Origin: Burhinus oedicnemus
Taxonomy: Eukaryota; Chordata; Aves; Charadriiformes; Burhinidae
Direction: 5' to 3'
DNA: 64,000 nt
Assembly (NCBI GenBank): GCA_008921705.1
Contig: VFFE01007505.1
Span: 7,716-71,715, forward strand
A program made the translations under genes and the position numbers. The notes beneath the pieces are model-generated. The model saw only the letters and a list, made by a program, of their open reading frames with translations. It was not told where the DNA came from and made no database searches. Shown in pieces: positions 32,801 through 45,400 of this stretch. The first letter of the stretch is position 1. Each line of letters starts with the position of its first letter.

Positions 32801-33599
32801 CCCAGCACACAGTCCTGGCTTCTGATAATCTGAAGTTTATGAATGTCTAAAGACAGAGTTTGTGTGGTATTGGTATTTAAAATGAGCAGTATTCCTGTCT
32901 TTTTATGAACCTAGAAGCCTGTTTGGAGAAGCAGAAGAGTATATAGGGGTTCTTCACCTTTGGTCTAGATTTTGCTTATTTAATAGGAATCAAAATTTCC
33001 ATAGTCTATGTCAGGTCATGAGGTTCTTCTCTCAACCAGGATTTTGGAAAGCACTTATTCAGGCAATATTTTATGGTCCTTAAAAGTTAATTATATATGG
33101 AATTTAATACTGGCATAGCAGGAGCTAGAATGAACCTCTTTAAAGTTCAAAGGTGAATTTTAGATTGTATAACTCCTCTTTCTATCATTCTAGTAATTAA
33201 ATGATTCATTTTCATACCGCCCAGGATACTCTTACATCTGTGTAAGTGTTGTTACCACTGGGCTTTCACAGCTGAAATATTATCAGTTGTATTCAAATTT
33301 GTGTTTAAATTTGGGATAATGAAACCACGTTTCTGCATTTTCCTCAATAGTGAAAGATATTTGACTCCCAAATTATAAAACAGCTGGACATATTTTACTA
33401 TTTTAGTATCACCTGTATTCCCTTTTCTATCCTTGAATGCAAATAAGTTTTTTAAAGAAAGCCAACGCCGTGAATGTCATGTAACAACATGTGAACTTTG
33501 CACTGCAGCTAAATCTAATGTGACAGCATTTCCATAGCTGTGGGAGAGTCATCTAAAATGGTTGGGCAGAACTACCTTTTTTTTTTTTGTTTGAATACA
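26848..33599. other. Long non-coding, AT-rich stretch
   Basis: No gene, RNA gene or named repeat is seen in about 6.7 kb. Open frames are at most 87 codons. An almost pure A/T patch lies at about 27784-27830, and long T runs occur near 32229-32240. These are the only distinct features. Confidence 0.55.
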
Positions 33600-33700
33600 T
33601 AAAATCGGTTTGTTCACAGTCAGTGGACGTCACCCATTTTGGGCTTGGACTCACTGGACCATATCCAAAAATCACTGACGTAGTTTCCTCTACGTACTTG
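33600..33700. promoter_or_regulatory. Pair of CRE-like sites upstream of the 34-kb island
   Basis: GACGTCA at 33626-33632 and TGACGTAG at 33676-33683 are CREB/ATF-type motifs 50 bases apart, with CpG retained in AT-rich surroundings. They lie about 600 bases before the CpG island. Function is inferred. Confidence 0.35.
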
Positions 33701-33964
33701 TATCTGCCTGCAGGGACAGAAAAGTCTGGCTGCTGAATAGACCAGCCAAGCAGTGTTAACTTAAAACTGGAATTTAAAACAGATGGGGGCCTACATTGAC
33801 GCTGACCATCAGCACACTCTCATTATTCTTCTTGTCACCCTTACGCAGTGGTTGTGACATGACCCAATGTACAGAACGGTTGCCTTCCTGTGTTTCACGC
33901 TGTCCCCCCTGCCTGTCACATGTTGTCTCTGGTTTTGTACTGGAATTTTCATCTCTCTGGCTAG

Positions 33965-34042
33965 GGCCGGCACTGTTGGTCAGCATGGAGGAGCAGGGAG
34001 ACGGCGTGCATGTTGCCTACCAGCCTCATCGGCGAAGTCCGG
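33965..34042 (+). other. Exon-like segment with strong start context
   Basis: Acceptor-like TTTTCATCTCTCTGGCTAG precedes 33965 and CGG|GTATGA follows at 34042. Inside, ATG at 33985-33987 has A at -3 and G at +4, a strong Kozak context. The frame MEEQGDGVHVAYQPHRRSPG is open to the donor. The segment is CpG-rich compared with its flanks and leads into the CpG island. I do not recognise the peptide. Unspliced, the frame continues to about 34198-34200. It could be a first coding exon, a lncRNA exon, or chance. Confidence 0.25.
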
Positions 34043-34199
34043 GTATGAATGGAAATCAGAGTTCATTAATAACACGATTAACATTTTGCCAAAATGTTAG
34101 TGCTGCAAATACACTATTTGCTCTCTATCTGTTTATTATTTTTAGTATAAGGTCTTTCTTTTATCCGATTCCATGTTCGAAGCCATGCCGCACAGTTTA

Positions 34200-34740
34200 G
34201 GCGAGCGACAGCCCCTGAGGTACACGGGGAGCATGCGGTCCCAGCGACCGGCCCTGCAGCCCTTCAGCTAGAGGCTGCCCCTGTTTTCAGCGTACAAAAA
34301 CCCAAACTGGACAACAGTAGGCGGAAAAAAAAAATCATCACAAATATTAAACTGAAGAGTTAATCTCTAAGACAATTTTGAGAGCTCCCCGCCTCTGCGT
34401 GAAAGCCACAGTTCCGGCTGGCGTTTTGGCGCGGCGCTGCAGCGCGTGTGTCGGGGTAGGGAGGACATCTTGTGGCCAGCCTGCAAAACTCGCCCTCTCC
34501 CAGCAGGCTGGCGGCCCTCGGCTTCCTCCGGGGAGGCGAGCACTCGCCGGGGCCCCGCCTGGCAATTTTGAAATACCCCCCCGCAAATGTGCTCAGCCGC
34601 CTTTGACGGAGGGGAGCGGCCACCCGCGACCTGGCGCTGCCGTCCGCTTGGTGAAGCGAGGCCGGCTGGGGAGGGAGCTGGCAATGCCTGTTCCCAGCGG
34701 AGGTTGGGGAGCTGTGGGCGCCCAGGGCTTCTGAAAATCG
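34200..34740. promoter_or_regulatory. Isolated CpG island, candidate promoter
   Basis: By hand count roughly 30 CpG dinucleotides fall in about 360 bases (34380-34740), close to the number expected without CpG loss. The flanks on both sides are CpG-poor and AT-rich. No tRNA or other Pol III gene is present. Open frames of 197 and 105 codons (minus) and 118 (plus) overlap and are artefacts of stop scarcity. Such islands in gene deserts usually mark a promoter of a non-coding RNA or an unannotated gene, or a Polycomb-type regulatory element. Direction is unknown. Homeodomain-type sites lie just to the right at 34954-34979. Confidence 0.7.
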
Positions 34741-34953
34741 TTGACAGGGATTTATTCTCTCCTTAAGATACACCTGGGCGCCACAGCCATCAGCCTGGAC
34801 AGTCTTTCCATGCGGGGGATGTTTTGTGTGGGGAGCGAAGCAGACGGTCCTGCAGCTCGCTTCAGGACACAGGGATAAAAACCTGCCTTGGAAATGTAAC
34901 CGAGACAGGGGAGCGGGACAAAGCCTCTGAAGCCAGACGCTCTTAGCACTCAT

Positions 34954-34979
34954 TAATCAGAGTCTGATTAGTGGGATTA
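34954..34979. promoter_or_regulatory. Homeodomain-type palindrome plus OTX/PITX-like site
   Basis: TAATCAGAGTCTGATTA at 34954-34970 is a perfect inverted repeat with a one-base centre, two TAATCA/TGATTA half-sites facing each other. GGATTA (TAATCC on the other strand, bicoid-class type) follows at 34974-34979. The group sits 200 bases from the CpG island. Function is inferred from motifs only. Confidence 0.4.
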
Positions 34980-35180
34980 TGACTGTGAACTGAGCATGGG
35001 GCTTACAGCATGGTCCTGCAGGCCTTACCCAGGCTGGCCTTGCAGGGCACAGAGCAGAATCGGGGGGGCCAGGCCGAAAGGCGACCAGGCCAAACAGGCC
35101 CGTTCACATGCCCTAGGAGTAACGGGGGGCAGGAGGCAGCTGGCATGCACTGAAAGCGGTGCCATTTGATAGCCTAGCTG

Positions 35181-35190
35181 AGGAGGGCTG
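35181..35190 (+). repeat. Possible left target-site duplication of CR1
   Basis: AGGAGGGCTG directly abuts the 3' end of the CR1 at 35191 and recurs at 35790-35799 at its 5' end. CR1 rarely makes long duplications, and part of the right copy might be CR1-derived, so chance is not excluded. Confidence 0.4.
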
Positions 35191-35789
35191 TAATCATAGA
35201 ATCGTAGAATGGTTAGAGTTGGAAGGGACCTTGAAGATCATCTAGTTCCAACCCCCCCTGCCATGGGCAGGGACACCTCCCACTAGACCAGGTTGCTCAA
35301 AGCCCCATCCAACCTGATCTTCAACACTTCCAGGGATGGGGCATCCACAACTTCTCTGGGCAACCTATTCCAGTGCCTCACCACCCTCACAGTAAAGAAT
35401 TTCTTCCTAATATCAAATCTAAATCTACCCTCTTTCAGTTTAAAACCATTACCCCTTGTGCTATCACTACACTCCCTGATAATGAGTCCCTCCCCATCTT
35501 TCCTGTAGGCCCCTTTCAGATACTGGAAGGCTGCTATAAGGTCTCCACAGAGCTTTCTCTTCTCTGAGCTGAACAACCCCAACTCTCTCAGCCTGTCTTC
35601 ATAGCAGAGGTGCTCCAGCCCTCTGATCATCTTCATGGCCCTCCTCTGGACTCACTCCAACAGGTCCATGTCCTTCTTTTGGGGGCCCCAGAGCTGGACG
35701 CAGTGCTCCAGGTGAGGTCTCACAAGAGTCAATTAGAGAGGTAGAGTCACCTCCCTCGACCTGCTGGCCATGCTAATGCAGCATGCCCA
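35191..35789 (-). mobile_element. CR1 LINE, 5'-truncated, leftward, best preserved
   Basis: The plus strand begins TAATCATAGAATCGTAGAATGG, the reverse of a CR1 3' tail. The minus strand has an uninterrupted 117-codon frame (35283-35636) ending in the CR1 C-terminus. In order it reads [78 protein letters not shown] and RLDGALSNLV. Upstream CR1 sequence continues to about 35780. This is the least mutated repeat here and so probably the youngest. It lacks the catalytic region and cannot move on its own. Confidence 0.95.
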
Positions 35790-35799
35790 AGGAGGGCTG
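35790..35799 (+). repeat. Possible right target-site duplication of CR1
   Basis: Second copy of AGGAGGGCTG, at the 5' truncation point of the leftward CR1. See the left copy for the caveat. Confidence 0.4.
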
Positions 35800-38700
35800 A
35801 GCCGCGAGGCCCCAGGGCTGCCTTCCTGCAAAGCAGGATTGGAACTAATGGTATCAGCAGTCTTCTGTGTTCATCCTGCTGTCCTCACACTGTCCTGCGT
35901 CGGACACTTCTCGGCATCAGGAACAGGAAGAAAAAAGCAATAATTTATCAGGGATGGGACTGTCATGTGTCTGCCTGGGATGTCCTCAGCAGAAAGATGT
36001 TTGCAGGTGCTGTTACTACTCATGTCAGACATGCTGAACATGTGCTGCACAGACATTGCACAGGGACCTGCACAGTACACTCATACTGTGGGAAATCACC
36101 AAGATTTCCACTCACAGCTTTCCTTTTGCACCATGTGCAACAGTGTGCCACCAATTCTGTCTACCCAGACGCATGGAAATCCCAAACAAACACAGCAAAT
36201 CCTCAAATCCACCAGGTAGATGTGTCCAGAGGGAAAAGGAGAATCTGAGGAAACACAGATGTCTGTCAGTTTTAATCAGGGCTACAGAAGGATGGAGGAA
36301 AAGAGCAAAATGGAGGGACAGCAGTGAAAAGCATGCTGGGCTTTTCTGGGGGCAGGTAATAGAAAGCCCTGCTCTGTGCTTCAAAACGTATTAGCTAAAC
36401 CTGCACTTAACTGTCTGTATGCTTTCTCCCCATTCTTCATATGCCCTTTTGGGTCAAGGACTATCTGCATTGTGTTTGTACTAAGTCTACCAGAATAAGG
36501 CTGATTTTCATCTGTTTCTAAAAACAGATTAAGAATGATCAGCTGCCACATTTTGACATGGTAGTGTAGAAAGGTGAGATCAGCCACATACGTGAAGGAC
36601 ATGCTGACTGAACTTGGTAAAGCCTGCTTTTTATGGTGCTGACAAAAACAAACATGGAAAAAATGTAAAGTCTTGTGATTTATCTCAATTTAATTCTGTA
36701 TATGGGATAAACAGATGCACACTTGACTGTTTTAATCACTGCAGTGAAACATTTATTTTGATGTATCAGCTCACTACAATAGAGGTAAATCTGTTGGGAT
36801 GATGCTACATTAGGTCATTTGTTGTCCAAAGGTATTTTGTTTAAACTTCTACCCCACAATCCTGTCTGAAGTTCTTTGTGGCAAATCTCAAAACTGGGCA
36901 GATATCCACTGTACTGTACACACTTTTTATTTCAGTGAGTACTACCATCAAACTGTTGCCTTGCACCCTGTGCCACTGCCTGTATTAACATGATGTAAAT
37001 ACCTGACTATCTAAGTTTCATATTCTTATACAATACCTAACGCAATGAGGTCCTGAGGCTACAGGCACTGCCACAGTAGGGAAGAAGTAATTACAGTAAC
37101 ACCAGTAATATACTCACTGGCTGTGAGTTTTGCTGACATGATGTACCCTTAGCAGCACGTCCAGCGCCTGCTGCATTCTGCAGCTGAAAATTGTGAACAG
37201 AAATTGGAAGCCAGTCTTCTAATGGAGACTTCTGCTGCCTAAGAGACTACCTTGAAATCTACATCCTTGCAGCTTAAAATAACTTGAACATTTCCTTAGA
37301 ATTCTGTACAGATATAGCTCAGCTGCTGAAGAAGTAGGAGCTGTTATTAATCTGTCTGGAAAAATATGCACAATAATACTAATGAAAAGAAAATTTCTGC
37401 TCAACCTACTTCCATCCAGGATTCAGTTTCAGTAAATAGAACTAGCTTAAGGGAGACAAACAAGATTTGCTTCTAATACTGGTATGCATACAGGAACATG
37501 GGCAATTTTGGTTTATGACTGCAGTTTCTTCTATTTCCTGTTTCAGTTCCTTTTTTTTATTATACCCATTTTCTATTGCTAGAACTCCTCGTATGACACT
37601 GAAATGCAACATTTTCTTGTTTGTCTTTGATCTTTGAATAGTAAGTTTTGAGTTGGGTTTTTAAAATCAGAATCTTTTTGTTTATTTTGCAGGTAGAAAG
37701 ACTGTCCCACTAACAAGCCCTTTGGCCTTATTTCAGTTCTAGTCCTCTGTATTTATCATTCAGTAGGCTCCCAAAAACCATGTGTGTTTTTCTCCGTGAT
37801 CAGAAACAATTTAAATTCCAGGACTGTTTTTAGTTTCTTCTTCTGGTGTCTGTATTTTAAACCATTTTGTTTCAACCTGCACAGTTTTTTCTTCTTCTAG
37901 AGCAGGTTGTATACATTTCTTTCCTCAGAGTGATATATCATAGATTTCATAATGAGACAAAACAAGAGTAATCCACAAGTGATCTTTAGCCAAGGCAAGA
38001 AGGGCAAGCCATAGGAGCTAGAAAAGCAAATGTGAAAACAGAACCAAACTGCAAGGAAACATTTTCCAGTTGCAGAGAACAGTAATTTGTCTGATAGTCT
38101 ATTATTGCTGATTTACTAACATACAGGGCATATCTATCAATATCTACATATTTAACACGTCTAATCACATTTGCAACAGAAAATAGACTTATTTTACACA
38201 GTCATGGCCCAAATGTATCTTTAGATACATCTGATATCCCACTAAGTTCAGGAATGGCTTTTTTTGCATCTTGCACAATTACACTAAAAGAAATGCATGA
38301 AATTTGACAGTTCTGTCACAAGTATTGTATCACATATTCTGTGTATTTTTTTACATATATGGCCTGTGGATCAAACCTAGACAGCATTCAAATGTCTGCA
38401 GTGTACAATGGTAAGTAGTTTGAGTCTATGTGCTTTCACAGGAAAAATGGTGTTTCATATTATGCTGCTAATCCCCCACAGACAGGGAACTAACTACACT
38501 GATTTAGCTCACCTTTAATCTGACTTCCGTTATATCCATCCTGCAGCTTTTGCCACCCCTTACCACCAAGCACAAGAGTCTAAAGCATGAAGTGATATCT
38601 GTGCCATGGCAGACGTAGCTGTTGCAGTTGTTTCGGAAGCATCGCCTGGGGCTGTCTGTGTTGCCCATACAATGTGGGAGCTGCTATAGCCATAGCATGA

Positions 38701-41700
38701 GTGGGCACAGTGTAGCTTAGGATATGGTATGTTATGGCTTCCCAGTTGACATGGTTCATAGCCCAATATGTCAGTTTGCACAGTTTCAGTGAAAAGGTAG
38801 GAACAGTTTAAGATCCTATACCAGAGTCTGAAGTGCAGTGGCTGAGAGCCGGCAGGCAGCTGCTTCTGTTGTCTCACCCGTGGGCAAGAATGTCCCAGAA
38901 AGTTATGGGACAGAGATCTGTGAGACTGAAACTCCCCATATATTGTGAATCAGAGCCCTTTGGTATATTTTAATCTGCACAATGATTTTTCAGAAAATGT
39001 TTGCTGCCACTGCTGGTCCCAGAGTACTGTCTGCATGGGTACTGGTGGCTGGAGTGGACCGCTGACCAGGCTCTTCTCTCATCCATCGGTGGTGCTAATG
39101 ATGTGTCATCAGAACTGTCTGAGACTGTTTTGTAACAAGCCACTGCACTTTAATACATTTGTTTTATTTCTCTGTACAAAAAAAATTGATTTTTGAAATT
39201 AAAGCTTGCAGCCTATTCCCCCATAATGTAAATGAATCACTTTGGTATTCCTTTTTAGATGAATCCAGTAGTTGTGATAATGACATTTTTGAAAGTGGCT
39301 GCTGCCTAATGCTGTGTAATTATTTTTAATAACGATTGATCCATAAAATAAAATTCATACCATTCTTAATACACATTCTAACTAGAGGCAGTGATGGTGT
39401 GTGTGCAGAGCATGCATATCAAGAAGTGTCTGAGTCCTTGTTTCATGGGGCATATCGAGCCCCTGGCTAGTGCAAAAGTAGGTATTCTCCTTTGGCTACA
39501 CTGGAACTCAGTTGCTATCAGCTGCAGAGAGTTCAGTCTATGATCCAAACAAGAGTCAGGCTCCAAAGTATGTTATAGAAAATTAAAAGTACAACAGTAC
39601 TATCTATGGATCCTTTACTGTCTATCCTAGACAGTGAATGAAAGGAAGTTATGAGGAACAGAGGTAGTGTTGGAAATCCCCTGCTTATACCAGGGATGTT
39701 CTCTGTGATAAAGTAAAATGCAGTTCTGGGTAGTTTTTCAGTTGTAAGATCTTAGGCCAGTGTAACAGTGTAACACAGTCCAAAAAGACTAATTTGTGCC
39801 ATATTTTATAAATGAAAGGAAACATATGCATAACTTTTTATTTATAAATTGTCTTCAAAAATGAATACCTACTTGATCAAACACACTTGGCTCAAGTACT
39901 TATGTACAGGACATGCCTGAAGGTAGTTATTATTAAAGACAATACAAGGAGGTTTGGATGAGTCAGAAGAGGAAAAAGGCTTCTCTTTAGTCTTGAGTGA
40001 GCATAGTTCAAATGTATTAAGTACGTAAGTAAGCAGTATCTTTTTATGCTATGAGGTGGAGACAGAGAACGTTCCTTTCAGCGCTGCAAAATATTCTTGT
40101 CATCTGCTGTGACATGGTATCTATGCAGGCATTTTATTAAGCAGCATCACTTGGCCACTGGGACAGTAATCTAGGCTGATTCCTGCCTAGTACTGTAATA
40201 CTATTCAACTTGTGTCTTTTCACAATATCTTTTCTCTGTTGTTGCCCTTTGATGGAAGCTCCATTCTCCTAGAACCCAAAGATCTGCTGAGTATAGACAT
40301 CGGTGTTATTTTTAATTTATGCATCTGCCTGTCTATACGCTTTTAAAAGGCATTGTACATTAGCTCTAATTTGGTATCTACATTTCTTAACAACAGTCGT
40401 ATTTTAAAAGCAACCTGTTCAACTCATAAGTACAATAAAGTGTGCTTTCAAGAGCTGATTAGTGCATCGAGTTACAAAGACTTTCCTGGACTATGACATT
40501 CTCTTGCATTAGCGTGTGAACTGCTTTCAGAAGGCTGCCAGTTAAAAGGGATCAGTTCAGCTGTGAATTACGGAGCGTGCCCTATGTTTTCAGGCAGATA
40601 CTAATATCTGAAATATCGAAGCACTTGAGGGACATTACCAGCAGAAGAAAGAAGGTGGGGTTTGTGGGTTTTTTTACTGTTAGAGGTACAACGAAAGGAA
40701 GCTAATACAGTGATAGAAAGTGGTGTATCTCTAACATTACTGCTATTTCTCCTCTGCATGCTTCTGGGGGACCTTCCATAATGAAGGACGCTAATCCTGG
40801 AAAGTTCCACTCCAGCCTTGGTCCTGCTTTGCTGGGACACTTGCTGACCAGTGGAGTTTCTACAGGTAAAAACAGTGCCTGCAACTGTAACTGGTGGGTT
40901 TGTACCAACTGGAGAACCAGCCTGAGTGGAGAAACTCAGGATCTAAAGTCAACAAAGTGAAGCTTAGTTGAAGTAAACACAGAAGATGATAATAAGGTGA
41001 AATCAAGCACAAAATGGCTGATGTCTGGCAAGATAGCAGAGCTGCAGAACAGGGTCTGGGGCCTATACTGGATCACAAACTGAAAAAAAAATCAGTAAGA
41101 TGCTGTTGCATAGAGAATCAATCTCCCTCTGGGATGTATTGGCAAGAGTGTCATTGAACTGAGAATCTACTCTTTGCAGTGCCGGTGTGACAACATTTGG
41201 AGAGGTCAAAGCACCACATACTAAAAGACAGACATACCCAAAAAGAGCAGTGAGAATAGTCAGAGGCATGTAAAAAACATTATCTGTGAGAAATGAAAGA
41301 GGAAAGTATTTGTTGCTTTCAGAAAAGAGGTTAACTGTGACTGGGGAGAGGTAATGCTGATAACCTTTCAACTCTCTAAAATCTAAAAGATTAGTATAAA
41401 GAGGACAGTGATCAATCGTTCTTTCTGCTTATCCGCACAGACCAAGGAAATTAGCAGCTGAAGTTTCAGCAAACACTACTTTGGCTAAGTATTAGGAAAA
41501 AAATCCAGCTATAAAGGCGTTAATGTTCTGGAACAGGCTATTGAGTGATGTTATGTCTTGTACCAAAATTTTTCAAAGTAGGCTGTATAAATGCGTGCCT
41601 CTTCATAACAGGAGGCTGTATTGAATGTCATCAGATCCTTTCTAAGCCTACAGTAGGAATGCCAGTAAGAACTGCAAGGTTACGTCTGCTACAAAAGCCT

Positions 41701-42437
41701 CTTCAAACTGTGAACCTGCACCAGTGCATGGTGTTATCAGGTTCTCATCTTGATATGGGCTACTGTACTGTATGCAGGAATACCTTCGTGCTATCAAGTT
41801 TTAATAACCTTGGCGGTAGTGAAGGTTTTTCAAACTACCGGGTCAGTTCCCACAATAAGCACAACTAATAAAGAGCTGTTTGTGTGACACCCCGCTTCTC
41901 TCTGAGACACAGCAATAGTCCCCTGTATCCTCTTCCACAGGATCAGGACATGGACTTGCAGGATCTGGAACAAACCTGTGAAAATTAGGACTCCAGTGAA
42001 TGTAACCATGTTTCCCCAGTTTGTCTGTGGCCTGACTCCTTTTTGAAAGCCTGCATCTTTTTTCCTACCTCCTGGGCTGTGTCTGAAGTAAATAGAGATG
42101 AACTGAAGGACTTAATGCTGGCAGCCTGGAAGGCAAATAATTCTGTGCCTGGGACTGTAACCGGGCAGCTAGCCAATATCAACTTTAGTAAATCAGTAAC
42201 ACTGCTCTCAGCAAAAATCACTTCTTTCTCTAAAAGAGCACATTCTTGGAAATCTACACTTAAAAACCCACTTAGGAACTTTCCAGACAATTAATTTACA
42301 TCTCTCTGGCTTTTAACCTCCTCCCCGACAAGTGGTTACAAAATTTGGGCTGCTCAAAAGACTTCTGTAGCAATTGCAGCAGGAAAACTCAACACCACTA
42401 GAAATCTGTGCATAGCTCTTTTTGAATTAATACACTC
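35800..42437. other. Long non-coding stretch
   Basis: About 6.6 kb without a gene I can support. Overlapping frames at 35965-36394 (84 to 112 codons plus, 90 minus) fall in a slightly GC-richer patch with no recognisable content. A donor-like ATG|GTAAGT lies near 38408-38416. No named repeats were identified. Confidence 0.55.
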
Positions 42438-42457
42438 TTTTTTTTTTTTTTTTTTTT
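42438..42457 (+). repeat. T20 homopolymer
   Basis: Twenty consecutive T. This could be a reversed poly-A tail of a retrocopy inserted on the minus strand, since the sequence to the right is unremarkable, or simple slippage. Confidence 0.8.
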
Positions 42458-45400
42458 GAGGTGGGGACAGAAGAATATGCAGCATTGTTTTGATGGGACA
42501 TAATATATATGGGAATAATTTGTATGTAGTGACAAACAGGCTCTCAAATCTATTATTACTCCTGTTTCTTTGGCCGGCATAAAAGCATGCGGGGTACTGT
42601 ACAAGCAAGGAAGAGGTTCAGACACATATTCTAAATAGTGTGTTGGAAATGGCAGGAAAGTCTTGGTGCTGCAGGGTCTCTGTGCAGGTGAAGATGACTT
42701 TTAAAAAGTCACTGTCCACACTTCTGCTGTCACCTGCGGATCCCAGGGCAAGTAAACTCTGTAATCTTTGACTGACTCTTTGAAAGATAACACTAGAAAC
42801 TGAAACACTATTTCATGCAAGAAAGGTTTCCTACATTTTGGATTTAGAGAGTCTGATTGCTGAAATACTGCTTTCATACAGCCTTCTCTTCTAAAAATTG
42901 GTTTTCCCAAAATGATCCCAAACTTTCTGAAATAACCGAACAAATCCTAATTCCTGTAGAACTTTTTTTCTCATTTTTGGTGTTATCATTGGTAAACATA
43001 CCTCTAGGCTGGTATTAAGTGGCAGACTTTTGACATACTTTTAATAACTTTAACACCTGCCTTTTTTTCACAGCAGAGTGAATCCTGCTGAAAAATATTT
43101 ATAGCGATCATCATTTCAGATGCCTTTACAGTAAGTCCAGAGGACTTAAGAAAAAATGTTGATCTTTTCTGTGGGCCTCTATAACTGCAGTGAGTCTGAC
43201 TGCAATAAGTCACAGCTCCCAAAGGGGCTTTGATTATATAGATTCAAATGCAGAAAGAGCAAAGATAAGCCTAGGAGCTAAAAAGCACTGAATCCTGCCT
43301 TAAAATTAACAATCACAAAAGCTGTATCTATTTAGAGCTTTGATTTGACTAAGTCTCTCAAAGCACAGATCAATCACAGGCACGGTAACGAAGCCAATCA
43401 CCATAATGTCTAAGTGAGGATGGTTATCCCAGTCTCATTGTTCCCTGCATTAGTCTAGAGATACGGTAGGATCAAGCTCTCTTGTTAGACTCTCAGCCAT
43501 TCCTCCCTTTGTATCCACAAATGACAGACAAGGGACAGAAACAGATACGTCTTGCAGTCCACAACAGCATATCAATATCCCAATCTGCATAGCACACAAC
43601 AGGGGTCACCTTGCAGATGGATTAGTGTGCCAGCTCCCTGTTGCAGCTAGGTAATACAATGAGTTACATAAAAGTTAATTAGCAAAGCAAAGAAAGCAGA
43701 GAGCCTAGAAAGGCTCTGATGATTTCTTTAAATACTATAATCCTCTGATGTTCTGCAGGTTTACAGTGAGGCTCATGGATTCTTCTTTATGGCAGAACGT
43801 AAGGGATGGGTAACTGCTTGGTGAATTTGAGTCTTTAGATGCATAGCTGAATAATCTATAAAACATACTTTAAGAGAAGGTAATGCTTCATGAATCAGTC
43901 CCAGAGCTACCTGTTGTTTAGTGTCCTTTTGATTTATTCTGTGAGGATAACATTTAATAGGACTGTCAGACTGCTCCGGAGTTTGGCTAGCCAGGGCAGA
44001 TCTCCAAAAGGAAAAACTTGAAACAGTTTGGGAGTACAGACCTATTTCAAAGCTTTTAATTTCTTTGTTTTACTTACCTGAGTACTGCAATCCTATAGTT
44101 ATTTTTAACAAAATGAACTACATTTTTGTACTAACACTTTTATCTTCAGTAATAAGTGTGACCTTTAACTTAGCTGCCATATACAGTCCAGCCTGATACC
44201 ACAGACAGAGCAAATATTTACCCTCAAAGGTCTTGTGTCCTTTGGGATGTGTACCATCCAGTCCAAATGCTGCAACTCTATAGAGCTGAGGAACAAGCTT
44301 TAATCTTAAGCTACAAGGACTGCTTTGCAGCTTGGTGAGATGATGGCTGTACTTGTGGGCATCAGTTTCCCTTAATGGGGATCAGGACTTCATTGTCATG
44401 GGATTCCAGACATAGCAACATGATAGCTGTCTGCGTAGGATGAGAAAACAGATCTACACAACCTGGTGGAGATCAGATGAATGTGGTGATAAGAAGAAAG
44501 TAGAACCAGGTAGTTTATGGACCTGGGAGAGGAGCAGCGCTTCTTAATTTCCACCCAACGTGGGCCATGAGTCAAAGGAACTGAGTCATAGTAATAACTA
44601 ATACAGCTATTCTCAATCTTATTTCCTGTGGATTAGCATTTCCATTACAAAGATGTGACTACTGCTGCTGATGCTTTTATTAACAACCAGCAGTATTCTC
44701 CACAGAAATTAAGCCCTCAGCTGAATTTCTCCAGCTGTGCCCCTAACTCCCTCTGGCTATCTGAAAATTGCAAGGTAGCTCCACAGATGGACAGAGGACT
44801 TACTAGAGACAAAGACCAAATGTGGTCCCCCCAGATCAGTTCTGAGTGTGGGTGACATGGTGGCAGAAGGAATTCACCTTGGTAAAGCAGAAAAGTTAGT
44901 TCCCAGGGGTGGCATGTGGGAGCTTTTAAAAGTTTCAATTCCCTGTAAGAGGGAAAAATCAGCGGTGGAGCTATCAGGAAGGAGGAAACTCCAGAAGACC
45001 CAAGGCACAGGACTGGCAGGATGGGATAAGAGGGAGAGAGCAATGACATTCAGCCAGAAAAATGGGTTTTCGTTATGATTTCAGGATCTGGGCTGCATGG
45101 CCTTTGGCTGGCCACTTCACTCCTTTGGGCTTTCACGCCTCAGTTGCAAACTCCTCTTTCGAGGGATACACCGTAGATGCAGAAGTGAAATTTTTTTTCT
45201 GAGACCTAAATGTCAGTACAATGCATTGCTATAAGAAACAAATGTTTACTTAAAAAGTGCACAACTTGAAAGAACTGCAGACCCTCGGTATTTGAACTTT
45301 CTGTCTAGAATTGTGGTGCTATTGCAGAGACCACTGTGGTTTCATAAAAGAGAGGAGGACGAATGCCATAATCTGTAACGTTTTTCCCTTCCACAAATGT

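Noticed and set aside
34360..34953. 197-codon minus frame
   Set aside because: It lies in a CpG island with other long frames on both strands; no domain, no splice evidence and no start context support.
43690..43720. AGAGCC...GGCTCT inverted repeat as a possible microRNA hairpin
   Set aside because: Only a 6-base stem with no extended pairing around it.
44072..44080. Perfect consensus 5' splice site on the minus strand
   Set aside because: About one such 9-base match is expected by chance in both strands of this window, and no convincing acceptor pairs with it.
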